NCBI GenBank assembly: GCA_023079485.1
Contig: CM041090.1
Coordinates: 12,473,403 to 12,537,402 of the forward strand
Reading direction: 5' to 3'
Source of the DNA: Archilochus colubris
Taxonomy: Eukaryota > Chordata > Aves > Apodiformes > Trochilidae
DNA length: 64,000 bases
The translations under genes were made by a program, and so were the position numbers. The stretch's first letter is position 1; every line of letters starts with the position of its first letter. The notes below the pieces were generated by a model that did not search any database, had not been told where the DNA came from, and saw only the letters and a program-made list of their open reading frames with translations. Shown here piece by piece: positions 1 through 11,576 of this stretch.

Positions 1-45
1 ATGCACTGAACACTCAACACCCACACCCCCTCACCAACCCCTTCA

Positions 46-258
<213 letters not shown>

Positions 259-2319
259 TCACTGACTAATGTATCAAATTTGAGAACAAAATGCAGTGTT
301 TCCAAATTACCTCATGCTGCTTTCAGGCCATATTATTTTTCCACCAGAAAGGCTACTAGACAAGAGAAAATAATAAAGGAGAACTGTTTTAAAAACGGAA
401 ATGAATCAGAACTAAAAATCAAAAGATTAAAAAATAAAATAGTTTTAAATTTATTACTTCCTGTACCTAGACACAAATATACTTATGGCTCATCTTCCAC
501 TATAATGAAAACAGTAATTAGGAACAATCAATAGAATTATTTGGCTACAAAACCTTTACAGGTTTACATGCAAATTCAGCTATGAAGCAAAACTGCAGTC
601 TTCACTGCATTAACTTCCCCACTTTAAATTTTCTGGATTTTAAAACATATTTGCATATTTAATTTAACTGCAAAAACATTGTTCACTAAATGTTTCTCAA
701 TTTAAAAAAGCAAGGTGAACAAGCAAGTATGGAAGGATTATGAACTGATCTGCTTCTGTAGGGCCAGCTTTTATGAAATGCACAGTGAGACAACCTGTAC
801 CTCTGTAGTACTAATTCATTCTGAAAACTGACACTAAGAGGGAATAAAGAATTTTTATATTCTATCACTCCAAGATTAGTATCTTCTCAGAATTTTCCAT
901 TTTTTTACATATGCAGATTTTTTTTTTGAAAAAGACAAAGTTTTTAGCATGTAGAAAAGTGAAGTTAATTATAAAACAGAGAAAAAAAATGCCAAATTAA
1001 AAAAAAAGGCTTAACTTATTCTTACATATCATTTGCATTCTTCCTCTCCCTTCCTTCTCTAATTGTTACAGAGGCAAAGAGGGTCTAATCTCCTGCTCTT
1101 CATTATTCATGAAATAATTCCACTCTGAATTCCCTAAATGGTCAACAATACAGAGGTAAAAACTGCTTATAAGAAAACATAAGAAGGAATGAAGGAATGT
1201 ATTTGTTGCAGATGTGCAGGAAAAGGTGCTGCAGGAAAAACAAATGTATTCTGCAGTTCTAAGGTGTATAAGGGGATCGTTCTTTGTTCCTTTTGATGAT
1301 TTTAAACTTGCTTTCTCCTCAAAAGAGGAATTAAAAATGAAGGTTTCTCACATCACTGCATTTTCTAGCTCTATGAGCACTTTTAGGGGCTCTCTATATC
1401 AATCACCTTTCACACTATATTATATGTGCAATGTCACCCAAAATACCAACACAAAGTACTGCAAGACTGATTTTGTAGCACCTCAGTGAACACCTGCTCC
1501 CAAAGGAGTTAATCCAGATTATACTGAAAATTCATCCCTGGAGTGGTAATAATGGGTTATAATTTTAAAGAGTAATTATTAATTTTAAAGAAACCAAACC
1601 CAGAAAACCCCAAACCAATCCCTTCAATACAAAAAGCAACACTCCTCACCTCCAACACTCAAAACGTTTTATAAGATAATTAATCATTAAGATAACCAAC
1701 AAACATCCTATCCAACACCAGAATTGTTTTCAGCTTGATTTAAGGAGACAATGGATTTGTCAGAAAACTGATGTTTCATATATAAAGCTGTATTAAACAG
1801 ACCAGTTAGCACAGTAGATACAAGTGGCTAAGGACATCGAAAGGGGAAAAGGAAGTTGCATCAAAAATTGTATGTGTTATTAGACATGAGAATCCATACA
1901 GGGGAGACTTTATGGCTGTACCACTCGAGAAAGAACTCAAAAAATGTTGGTCAAAATAAGCAGTGGGATACAAGTCTATAAACATCCAGCCTTCAGTAGC
2001 TTTTGTTGCATTCAGAATACTGTATAAGAAAAAGAAATCCAACAAAAAACCCGTAACAACCATCCTCAAAAGCATTTTTTTTTCCTCTCCAAACACCTCT
2101 GTGCTTTGCAGCAATAAGGCTTTTTTCTCCCATGTTAAATGTAATGCTGAGAAAGGTTTATTTATGCTGAAGCATCCGAGCTATCATTGGGACTGGGGAG
2201 GAAGGATCAGAATACATCTGTCTCCAAATTCCGGATGTAGCAACCAAACTTTTAGGAATACAGATAATTTTTTGAGTCTTCTAACATCCAAAACACCAAT
2301 AATTTTTTACCATACTTAG

Positions 2320-2454
2320 CTATGGTTCAGAACTCTCCACATGATACGTAGGGATGACACCATACTCTCCCATATGGTTATCAAAAAAAATGCCTTCCCA
2401 GATCTTTTTAGGCTGACCTTCTTTAAGATCTCCAGTGATAAACACAACAAAACC
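2320..2454 (-). other. exon-like open segment, unrecognised
   Basis: On the minus strand, a ttttacag acceptor is followed by 44 open codons beginning GFVVFITGDLKEGQ and containing KKIWEGIFFDN, then a TAG. The composition is protein-like, but I recognise no family. The upstream pyrimidine tract is weak, and no partner exon with a matching phase was found: the pair at 4420-4684 ends in phase 2, while this frame needs phase 0. It may be a chance pseudo-exon or a decayed fragment. Confidence 0.15.
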
Positions 2455-4106
2455 CTGTAAAATTTAAATTAAGTGACTACATAGTTTAACAAAACTGTAC
2501 TTTTTAATAAACTGTTCTAAAGGTTTTCTTCATTTGCATACCTAACATAGGACTTCCATGCCAGTATGAAGCAGTCACCTCTGCATGTAATGGTAAATTC
2601 TGTAGTTACCAGAGTCCAGATAGAAGAGCTTCAAACCCACATGATCAAGGCTTGAATTCTAAATTCTCAAGAATATAGATAGGACTGTACATCTACTTAC
2701 TACTATTTAATGGGAAGTTCCTTTTAATATCCAGATATCATTACGTACATTACTATGGAGTTCATAGCTATTCATAAAAATCCTTCCTTGATGCATTTCT
2801 ACAAGCTACATTATTTAAAGATATTAGAAACTATATGGCTTGTGTAGACAAGATTAATTGCTAAAGTCATATTTTAAACTTAAACTGAAGTATTATTAAA
2901 CAAAAATGAGTAAGACAGAGACATCATTATCTAGGTCTTGTTTCAAAAAAAAAAAAGAAAAAATCTTTATTGCATTTGATGTATTTCTGTTTTGATAACA
3001 GCTCTCATAATTGAACATTTCTAGATACAATTTTACTGGTTTCTAGCTGACTTAAAACAGCTTAAAAGACTACTTGTAAAAAAATAGCTTCACAATTTCC
3101 CATGCCCGGCCCAAATCTGAGCCCAGAAGCATATAGTTTTTGATGAAACTTTTGAATGCCTTTTCTTCTAAACAGAATCAAAGGCTTTTCTCTAGTCTTG
3201 GGACCAAGCAGCATGACCTTCATGCTACAGAGCATGTGGCCCCAGTGCCACCATGGCCTTCTGACGTGATTATTATTATTTGCATTCTTTTTCATTTTTT
3301 TGAGTTCAAAAAGCAAGATGATGACTGTACTACAGCTCATCTGAATCAATCTTTTCTCAAACTTTAAAAATTAAATGATAAATTAGCTTTTTGAACAGCA
3401 TATTTTTAGAAGAGAACAGGATTTATATTCAATTTGAGCTTTGTGTCTCTCCCTTTAGACAATTACCTGTTCTTCAATAGAAAGATTTTAAACTTTGATT
3501 TGTCACTCCTGACTCATGATCCAAAAGATACTAGTCACTTTTTTTTTTTTTTTTCTCCTCCTTCAGTAAAAACTTGCATGGAAAAGGACTGGCGCAAAAA
3601 AAAAAGAACAGAGAAGCCTCTTAGACTTTTCATCCGAGAATGAAAAATTCACCTAAGCCTAAGAACAAGCTTGAGCCTCATGTACGCTTAACAGGAGTGC
3701 TATTAAGATAGGAGAGAGCTACTGTAAACACAGTAAAAGAGAGCAGCAGACCTGACCAGGTTAGGAGGGAGTGCAATTGTTCCAAGCAGACTGGCTGGAG
3801 CCAGATTAGGAAGGTGAGTATAATAAAGGAGGAAATGTGTAATTATGGCAAAGTCTTCACAAAATACCCTTACATTCCATCACAGAGGGAAACAACCTGA
3901 GCAAACTACACACGAGGATTCCTTCTCCTACAACTAATTCAATGGTGCCCACTTTGATTTTATTCTCAAGGAAAATAGGATGCTTTTTGTGAACCCCATG
4001 AGATGTTTTAAATAGCTCAGTACTGCACAAAAATTTTGGAAGTTCTACATGTAGCCTGATCTTGTTGTAAAAGGGCTGAGAGCCACCTAACTCTCAGGTA
4101 TATAAA

Positions 4107-4143
4107 GAAACTACAACCCCCCCCCCCCAATGAGAAACTACAA
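4107..4143. repeat. poly-C run between two copies of a 10-mer
   Basis: Twelve consecutive C at 4117-4128 are flanked by identical 10-mers gaaactacaa at 4107-4116 and 4134-4143. This suggests a small local duplication with homopolymer expansion in intron 2. Confidence 0.85.
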
Positions 4144-4419
4144 TATTTTGATGCTGAGTCCCAAAGCATTTAATTTATACAGCTAATTTACAGACTGAGA
4201 TTCATAGTCCAAATTAAATGCCTGCATATCCTACAAAATAAATGGAGAAATATGGTATATTGGAATGGAACTGCAATACAGTGTTAGAATCAGTACTTTG
4301 AGAAGCAGCAAGTAAAGCTAATTTACAAGGAACAATAGGAGAAGAGACAGAAGATCTCATTCTTTTTGGGTATAAGCATTTAAGAGGCATCCGGAAGATA
4401 CCACCATCAAATGCCTCAC

Positions 4420-4684
4420 CTATAGATTTCAAGTTGCTTTGGAATAAATTCCACCTTTCTACTGACACACAGGTTGAACAGTAATACTGGCATTATGATT
4501 CCCATATATCTTATGAAAAAGCCATAGATCTGACTTCCATTTGCTCTCTAACCTGACATATTTCAAACCCATGCTTCCCTGTTTCCCAGAAATATGCTCC
4601 ATGTTCCATGCTATAGTTGTTCCAGTACAACGGAATTCCTCCACCTTTTCTGGAAACTGAGCCAGTTCACAAAAGAAAGACTTT
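4420..4684 (-). other. pair of in-phase exon-like segments, unrecognised
   Basis: On the minus strand, a tttcctctgcctag acceptor opens a 132-nt segment (4684-4553) encoding CELAQFPEKVEEFRC and later SGKQGSMGLKYV, ending at CAG|GTTAGA. After a short gap, a second acceptor (cctgtgtgtcag) opens a 42-nt segment (4461-4420) encoding RKVEFIPKQLEIY, with donor TAG|GTGAGG. Both lengths are multiples of three and they join in frame at phase 2. No family is recognised and no initiating or terminal exon was found. This could be part of an unannotated nested gene or two chance pseudo-exons; chance is more likely. Confidence 0.17.
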
Positions 4685-5069
4685 CTAGGCAGAGGAAATC
4701 AAAATATGTAATAATAATGTGACTTGAAAGACTCCATTTGAAAGATTACTTCATTTTTTAATCCACAAAAATATTTTCAGAAATGGCTGCATGTACCTTC
4801 CAAAAAAATGAGTGAACTGGAAATCGTGGTCCAGCTAAGCAAGTCATAATGATGTCTAGATACTGCAATACATTAAACATTCCTGAAAACATGTATACTC
4901 AAAGTCTGAATAACTGAAATGTTCAAAATGTTTTAGGAAGTTTTTTTTAAAACTGTGTTGCTACCTTAAAATACAACTGCGGAGCAACTAACTAAACTGT
5001 ATATGACTAACTTCAAATATTATTAAATATTCTATAAGTAGCTGGCAGAAGTCTTATGATTGCTAGCCC

Positions 5070-6902
5070 TTTTTCTCATGGGGGACCTCAACTTCCCAGA
5101 TGTATGCTAGAAATACAACACAGGAGAGGAGAAACTGTTTAGGAGGTTTCTGGAGAGTCTGGAAGATAACTTCCTGACACAGCTGGGGAGGGAGGGAGCC
5201 AACCAGGGGAGGCACCCCCTGGAACCTGTTGCTTGCTAACAGAGAAGGTGATTTTGGAGTGGGTGGTTGGAGACCATCTTGGGCTCAGAAGTCATAAAAT
5301 TATAGTTTTTCATTCCCAGAGAAGTAAAAAGGAGGATCAGCAGAACTACTACCTTGGACCCAGAGAGCACACTTAGGCAGTTTAGCAGCCTTACTGAGTC
5401 CCTTGGGAAGCAGTTCTGAAGGGTAAAGGAGTCCAGGAAGGCTGGACACTCTTTAAGAAGGAAATCTTAAGGCAGAGAAGCAGGCTGTCCCCATGTACCA
5501 GAAGTGGAGCTGGCAGGGAAGAAGACTGTCCTGGCTGATTAGAGGATTTTGGATGGAACTTGGGGAAAAAAAAGAGTTTACGGCCTTTGGAAGATGGGGC
5601 AGGGAACTCCAGGGCATTACAAAGATGTCACTAGGTTATACAGGGAGAAAATTAGATGAGCAAAGGCTCAACTAGAACTCAATCTGGATACTGCTGTAAA
5701 AGACAATTAAAAATGTTTCTATAAATACATTAGAAACAAAAGGAGAGCTAATGAGAATCTCTATCCTGTATTGACTGAGAGGGAAAACATTTGCAACAAT
5801 GGATGAGGAAAAGGCTGAAGTACTTAATGCCTTCTTTACCTCAGTCTTTAGTGTCTTTAGTAGTATAACATCTGTGGATCTAGACATTAGCAACCCTTTG
5901 ACACAGTTCCCCACAGCATTCTCTTGGAGAAACTGGCTGCTCATGGCTTGGATGAGTGCACACTTAGCTGGGTAAAAAACTGGCTGGCTGGCAGGGCCCA
6001 AAGAGTTGTGGTGAATGGAGTGAAATCCAGCTGGCAGCTCACGAGTGGTGTATCCCAAGCCTCAGTACTGGGGACAGTTCTCTTAAATATCTTTATCAAA
6101 GATCAGTACAAGGGGGTGTAGTGCACACTCTGTAAGTTTGCAGACAACACCAAGCTGGGTAGAAGTGTTGGATCTGCCTGAAGGTAGGAAGGCTCTGCAG
6201 AGAGATTTGGACAAGCTGGATTGATGGGCTGAGTCCAATTGCATAAGATTTAACAAGAGTAAGTGCCCAAGTCTTGTTGCACTTGGGTCACAACAACATC
6301 CAGCAATGTTACAGGCCTAGGGAAGAGTGGCTGGGAAACTGCACAGAAGAAAAGGACCTGGGGGCATTGATCAAGAGACAGCTGAATATGAGTCAGCAAT
6401 GTGCCCAGGTAAACAAGGAGACCAACAGCAGCCTGGCTTCTATCAGAACTAGTGTGGATTGGGAAGAGATTGTGCTCCTGTACTCAGGACTGGTGAGGCT
6501 GCACCTTGAATACTGTGTTCAGTTTAGGGCCCCTGGTTACAAGAAAGGCACTGAGGTGCTGGAGTGTGTCCAAAGGAAGGCAAAGCTGATGAAGGGTCTA
6601 AAGAACAAGTCTTATGAGGATCAGCTGAGGGAACTGGGGTTGTTTAGCCTGCAGAAAAGGAGGCTGAGGGGAGATACTGTTGCTCTCTACAACTACCTAA
6701 ATGGAAGCTGTAGCAAAGTGAGCGTAGGGTTGTCAGGCACTGGAAGAGGCTGCCCAGGGAAGTGGTTGAACCACCATCCCTGGAGGGATTTAGAAGACCT
6801 GTAGATGTGGTGTTCAGGGACATGGTTTAGCGGTGGACTTGGTGATGCCAGGTTAATGATTGGACTTGATGCCTTTTCCAACTAAAAAAAAAATCTATGA
6901 TT
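5070..6902 (+). mobile_element. CR1 LINE copy, 5'-truncated and internally deleted
   Basis: Sense-oriented remnant of a chicken-repeat-1 non-LTR retrotransposon. It starts inside the endonuclease region (frames reading GDLNFPDVC, then a stop). It continues through the endonuclease-RT linker, including AEVLNAFFTSVFS near 5816-5850. It then jumps to [12 protein letters not shown] near 5900, where the central fingers/palm part of the reverse transcriptase is missing. The RT resumes with [19 protein letters not shown] and [12 protein letters not shown]. The catalytic FADD reads FADN near 6138-6150. The C-terminal region (ALIKRQLNMSQQCAQ, RLHLEYCVQF, RELGLFSLQKRRLRGD) and the 3' end (ttggacttgatg, ttttccaact, atctatgatt) are clear. 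Stops and frameshifts make it non-functional. Confidence 0.95.
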
Positions 6903-7454
6903 ATTACTGAGGCCATTCTAAAATGAGATTAGAGTGATGCTGGAGCACAGAAACAGCAGATTCAGTAATTAACATTTTATGCCACTTCCACAAGCCTTTT
7001 TAGGGTTGCCTTCTTGAGAACACATACTTCTCCATTCTTTCAGTTGGAACAATTACATTTCAACTTCTTGGTGTTCTCTTTCTTGGTCTTTTCTTTTTAT
7101 TATGAACTGTAATAGTGACCTGTCAAATCTGTTCAGACTAAAAGACCAATTGCTAGGCTCCATTAACTATATTGAAAGTGTAAGTATCAGAGCAGTTTTA
7201 GAATCAGTAACTGGATCCCTATACAACAGAATTTCTCTTGATCCTTCAAAAAAAGTGTCATGACCTAACAACATCCTCACATACCTTGGTGTAGGGTCTT
7301 GCTTCTTTTATGCCAACAGGGGTCTTGCTGAAACTCTGTTGTGAATTTATTGCACATTAGCTATTGCTTGTGTAAATGCATTATTTGATGTCTGAGGAAA
7401 TTCATGCATACATAGCTTCCCTTTACTCTGTTACCAAAGCATCACTGGCTATCA

Positions 7455-8385
7455 TTGGACATAACTGAAAAGAGCCTGACTCCATCCTCCTGGCACTCAC
7501 CCCTTACATATTTATAAACATTATTGAGGTCACCTCTCAGCCTCCTCTTCTCCAAGCTGAGAGACCCAGCTCCCTCAGCCTTTCCTCACAAGGCAGATGT
7601 TCCACTCCCTTCATCATCTTGGAGGCTCTGCACTGGACTCTTTCAAGCAGTTCTGTGTCCTTCCTGAACTGAGAGGCCCAGAACTGGACACAATATTCCA
7701 GGTGTGGCCTCACCAGGGCAGAGTAAAGGGGGAGGAGAACCTCTCTCAACCTATTGACCATCCCCCTTCTAATGCACCCCAGGATGCCATTGGCCTCCTT
7801 GGCCACAAGGACACATTGATGGCTCATGGTCATCCTCCCATTCACCAGCACCTCCAGGTCCCTTTCCCTTTCTTTGCTCTCCAACAGCTCTGTCCCCACC
7901 TGTACTGATACCTGGGGTTGTTCTTTCCCAGATGCAAGACTTTACACTTGCCCTTGTTGGAACTGATTAAATTTCTCCCTATCAAACTCTCCAAGCCTGT
8001 CAGGTCCCTCTGAATGACAACACAGCTTTCTGGGGTGTCAGCCAGTCCTCCCAGTTTACTGCCATCAGCAAACTTGCTGAGTAGACACTCTGTCCCATAA
8101 TCAAGGTCATTGATAAAGATGCTGAACAGGACTGTACCCAGCACTGATCCCTGGGGAACTTCACTAGTCACAGGCCTCCAGCTGGACTCTGCACCACTGA
8201 TCATCACACTTTGGGCTCTACTGTATAGCCAGTTCTTAATCCATCTCACTGTTCATTCTTCTATTCCACATTTCCTGAGCTTGCTCATGAGGATGTTGTA
8301 GGAGACTGTGTCAAAAGCCTTGCCAAGCTCAAGGTAAACTATATCCACTGCATCCACTCCCTGCATCTTCCCCACAGCCTGAATC
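7455..8385 (-). mobile_element. CR1 LINE copy, reverse-transcriptase part
   Basis: Minus-oriented CR1 fragment, opposed to the copy at 5070-6902. Read on the minus strand it gives the RT segment around MRWIKNWLYSRAQSV, VPQGSVLGTVLFSIFIND, then FADGSKLGG, where the catalytic FADD second Asp is Gly. Next come MTMSHQCVLVAKEANG, RPHLEYCVQFWA and [11 protein letters not shown]. It fades near 7455 and lacks the usual CR1 3' terminal repeat, so it is truncated at both ends. Two long frames overlap near 7842-7899, showing a frameshift. It is inactive. Confidence 0.93.
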
Positions 8386-10074
8386 TGTGTTTGTTCATTC
8401 CCTGACCTTTATTCAATATACACTGGATGTATGTTCTTCATAGCTTAATTTTTTCCATCTTGTGTCCTGTGTTTTCAAATGGTTGCCTTCCAACAGCAAC
8501 TTCCTAAAACTGCAGCAAGACCAACATCTGCCCTGACAGACTAGGAGATAACATTTAGAGGCAGTGGGGGACAACATATAGATGGACACAGGGTGGGACA
8601 CACACAAAAAACCTGAAAAAAACAGTCCAAACCAAACTTGTTCTGGATGATAAAGTTTTGGAGAACATAAACATACTCACATGAGCTCTGAGCAATGTTT
8701 CAGACAGGAATTGGAGTACAAACATTTAAAGCCTTCTACCAGAAGTGGAAATGAAACAAGGCTTGTCCAGGGGAAGTAGGAGAGAGAGCACAAGCAGATC
8801 AGGACAGTAATGATTGCAACATTTTCATACGTATACGGGAGAAACAATAAACCAGGCTTCAGCTCTGAGTATTTTATTACACTCAGAATCTGAAGGCAAG
8901 ATGTGAATTTGGAAGTATAAAGAAGAAAATGTCAAGTATCACTAAATGCAATTAGCCTCCTAAAAAACCAGCCTCAATAAGTCTAAAAAAAGTTCTAAAG
9001 GGAACTACTGCATAGTGAGGAAGGAACTGCAGGTGCACATAGCTGTGCAGGAACACAGGGTACTCTGCTAATAGCACTATGCCTCGCTGAAACAACTGAG
9101 TCAGCAGAATTTCTATTTATATGCTCTTCCTACAACAGTCTCAGTGAAGGCAAAAAACTCAGCAGTCCTGCCTCAAAGAATAAACTGGCATGCTCGAGAA
9201 AGAATCAGCAGCATGGTATAAGATGTAATTCTACCTTTAAGCTTATATAGGAGTCATAAATTATGAGGAGAACAGAGTAAATTCTGGATAAAAGTCATTA
9301 AGCTGGAGGTTTTATGCTTTCCCGACTCTTCCTTGTTTCCCTGCTTCAGAAACCTCTTTTGGCACATAAGTATCCAAGTAGGCCCTAGAAAGCAATTTTT
9401 GTCTTCCATAGGACATAAATGCCTGAGATCCTACACCAGTTTTCCTTTTGTGAGGCTGCCTTTCATGATGCTAAGACAAGTTTATTACTGGTATATTATT
9501 TAATGTATCTGATATATGAACACTGTCTATATGTTCATCAAACCAGACTGATTCTTACACCTGTTAGTTTCATGCTTTCTTCCAGCACAAAAGCTGTTTT
9601 TATGTAAAATGGCTGCTTTTGGTCATACTAACATTCCACAACTAACTGAATCATTACAGAGGAATTCCCTCAGATTTTGTGTTTTCAACTCATTATCTCA
9701 TTTTCCAACACTCTTATTAAACACCCTATCATTGGAGTATGAAAAGGTAAACAATAAGATTGAGCTAACACTCACTGGAGAAAAAAAATTAATAGTAGAA
9801 TGTTTCCCCAAATGGATAAAAATCTGCAATGCAAAAATATGTTTTAAAGTTTCTAAAGGACCAACTTGCCTGACTCCAGAAATACATGGTATTACACCTA
9901 AAACAAATAATTAGCTCTTTTGGTATGTAATCACTGATATGGATAAAAGCTCAGCACCAGCATTAGACTGAGACAATAAATCTGCTTCCCAGTCTACAAG
10001 CAATAATAAACAAACATCTATTCTTAGGTCCTATGTAGTTTTATTGGGAAAATCAAATGGATGTAAATTGTTAC

Positions 10075-10249
10075 CGTTTTATCCCTGAGTCGTTCTCCAT
10101 GGATAAGAAAATCAGCACAGCTATTCTCTTCCTGGGGAATGACTTTGAAGACTGTGACACAGCTTAGTCCACCCCCTCCAAGTGGTAACCATCCACCACT
10201 TGAGTCATCCCGGGTCATCACCACAGCTCGCACTCGTGCATAACTATTA
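10075..10249 (-). CDS. SPRED1: SPRED1 coding exon 2 (N-terminal part of the EVH1 domain)
   Basis: A 175-nt exon. Its first base (T) completes codon 11 (GA|T, Asp), then it encodes [20 protein letters not shown] and onward to GERLRDKT at residue 69. The acceptor is cttttttgcatctctttcag; the donor is ACG|GTAACA, in phase 0, matching exon 3. W31, invariant in the EVH1 peptide groove and mutated (W31C) in Legius syndrome, is present, as are R24 and V44. Differences recalled from mammalian SPRED1 include [16 protein letters not shown] in place of the more usual VPHQEENGCADFFIRG, a conservative avian-type divergence. No disruption is seen. Confidence 0.97.
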
Positions 10250-11519
10250 CTGAAAGAGATGCAAAAAAGAAATTAGTTTTCCATAAATGCAAACCAGCTA
10301 AGTCTGGTTTAAAACAAAACAGAAACTCCAAACAAACTGACAAAAACTCAAAACAAAACAATGAACTCACAACCAAGATCATGATGATTTATATTGTGGA
10401 GGTTTGGTAACAGGCTGTAACAGTCACCTACAAGAAACCAGTCTAGGATGATGCTCTAAAAAATGTTTCTCTGTACTTTATGCCCTCATTAAGACCTCTT
10501 GGAGCCTACATGTGATTTCTTTTATAGAAACTTAATCAGACAATATAGTTGCTCAGAATCAAACCGATTTTCTTCTAAAAACTTTACAGTCAGTAATCTA
10601 GCCTGAGGGCCAGGGGCTGGAAGAGAACAAGAATCAACTCCCGATTTATTTTAGACTAATCATGAAGCCAGTCAGCCACCATGAAATTGCACAGAAAAGA
10701 GAACAAGAAAGTAGAAAGAGGTCAGGCCTTCTGCCACTGAAATCTAAACAAGAACAGACTTCTAGCCAGAAACCCTGCTCCCCTTCATCCCTCCCTCCCT
10801 TCCTCCTCCCCACGCACATAGCCCGTTCTTTGCAAGGGTAGGTCAGGACACTCATGCTGTGGGGTTTGACACCAGAGCCAGTTACAGCTACTTAAAACCT
10901 AATATTTGCAGTGTCTACAAGCTGGTTCTCTCCTGTATTCACAATGTGTGGAAAATTACTTGCATTTTACAATTTAACAGTTCTTTCCATCATTTAGCAT
11001 TTTTATAAAATAAACAAATAGCTATCACTTCATTACTCAAAAGTCACACTCCCTTTATGGCGTCCTGGGAAAAGAGCTTTTTGTGATCTCTGTCTCTCAG
11101 CTTTTATTTACTTCTTTTAAATTACATGACACATATTAGTTTTGGTTGTGAAATTACTGCTACAACAGTTGGAAAAGCCCAGTTTACCAAGGATGTTTTA
11201 AGATCCTGCATTCAAAGTGTGGTTTACAGCATGAATGTAACAGTCCATGAAGGAACACTCCAACACTTTAAAAGAAATAATCTTCACAATATCTTTTGCA
11301 ACAGAAGATTGAAGGTTTAAGTACTTATGGCAGTTAGCATTACTGATATCCAATTTAAGGACTGAATGTGAAATATTAGAAAAGTACAAAATTGTTCCTT
11401 CTGCACAAAAATACTTGTGATATAACCATTCACCAAACTGCTGTATTTTAAAGTGATCACTTTCTTTCCCCCAAAATAACTAGAGGTAGGCTTTTTTGCA
11501 TAATTAAAACATTACGCTC

Positions 11520-11576
11520 TCACACACACATATGATTCACACATATGATTCATATATATATATAAATATATAAATT
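11520..11576. repeat. (CA)n/(TA)n simple repeat with 13-bp duplication
   Basis: Alternating CA passes into TA. The block cacacatatgatt occurs twice in succession, followed by tatatatatataaatatataa. Confidence 0.85.

Noticed and set aside
3062..3349. Minus-strand 95-codon ORF containing KPLILFRRKGIQKFHQKLY
   Set aside because: No splice borders in a useful phase and no recognised family; treated as chance.
5672..6058. Minus-strand 128-codon ORF
   Set aside because: Antisense shadow of the CR1 element at 5070-6902.
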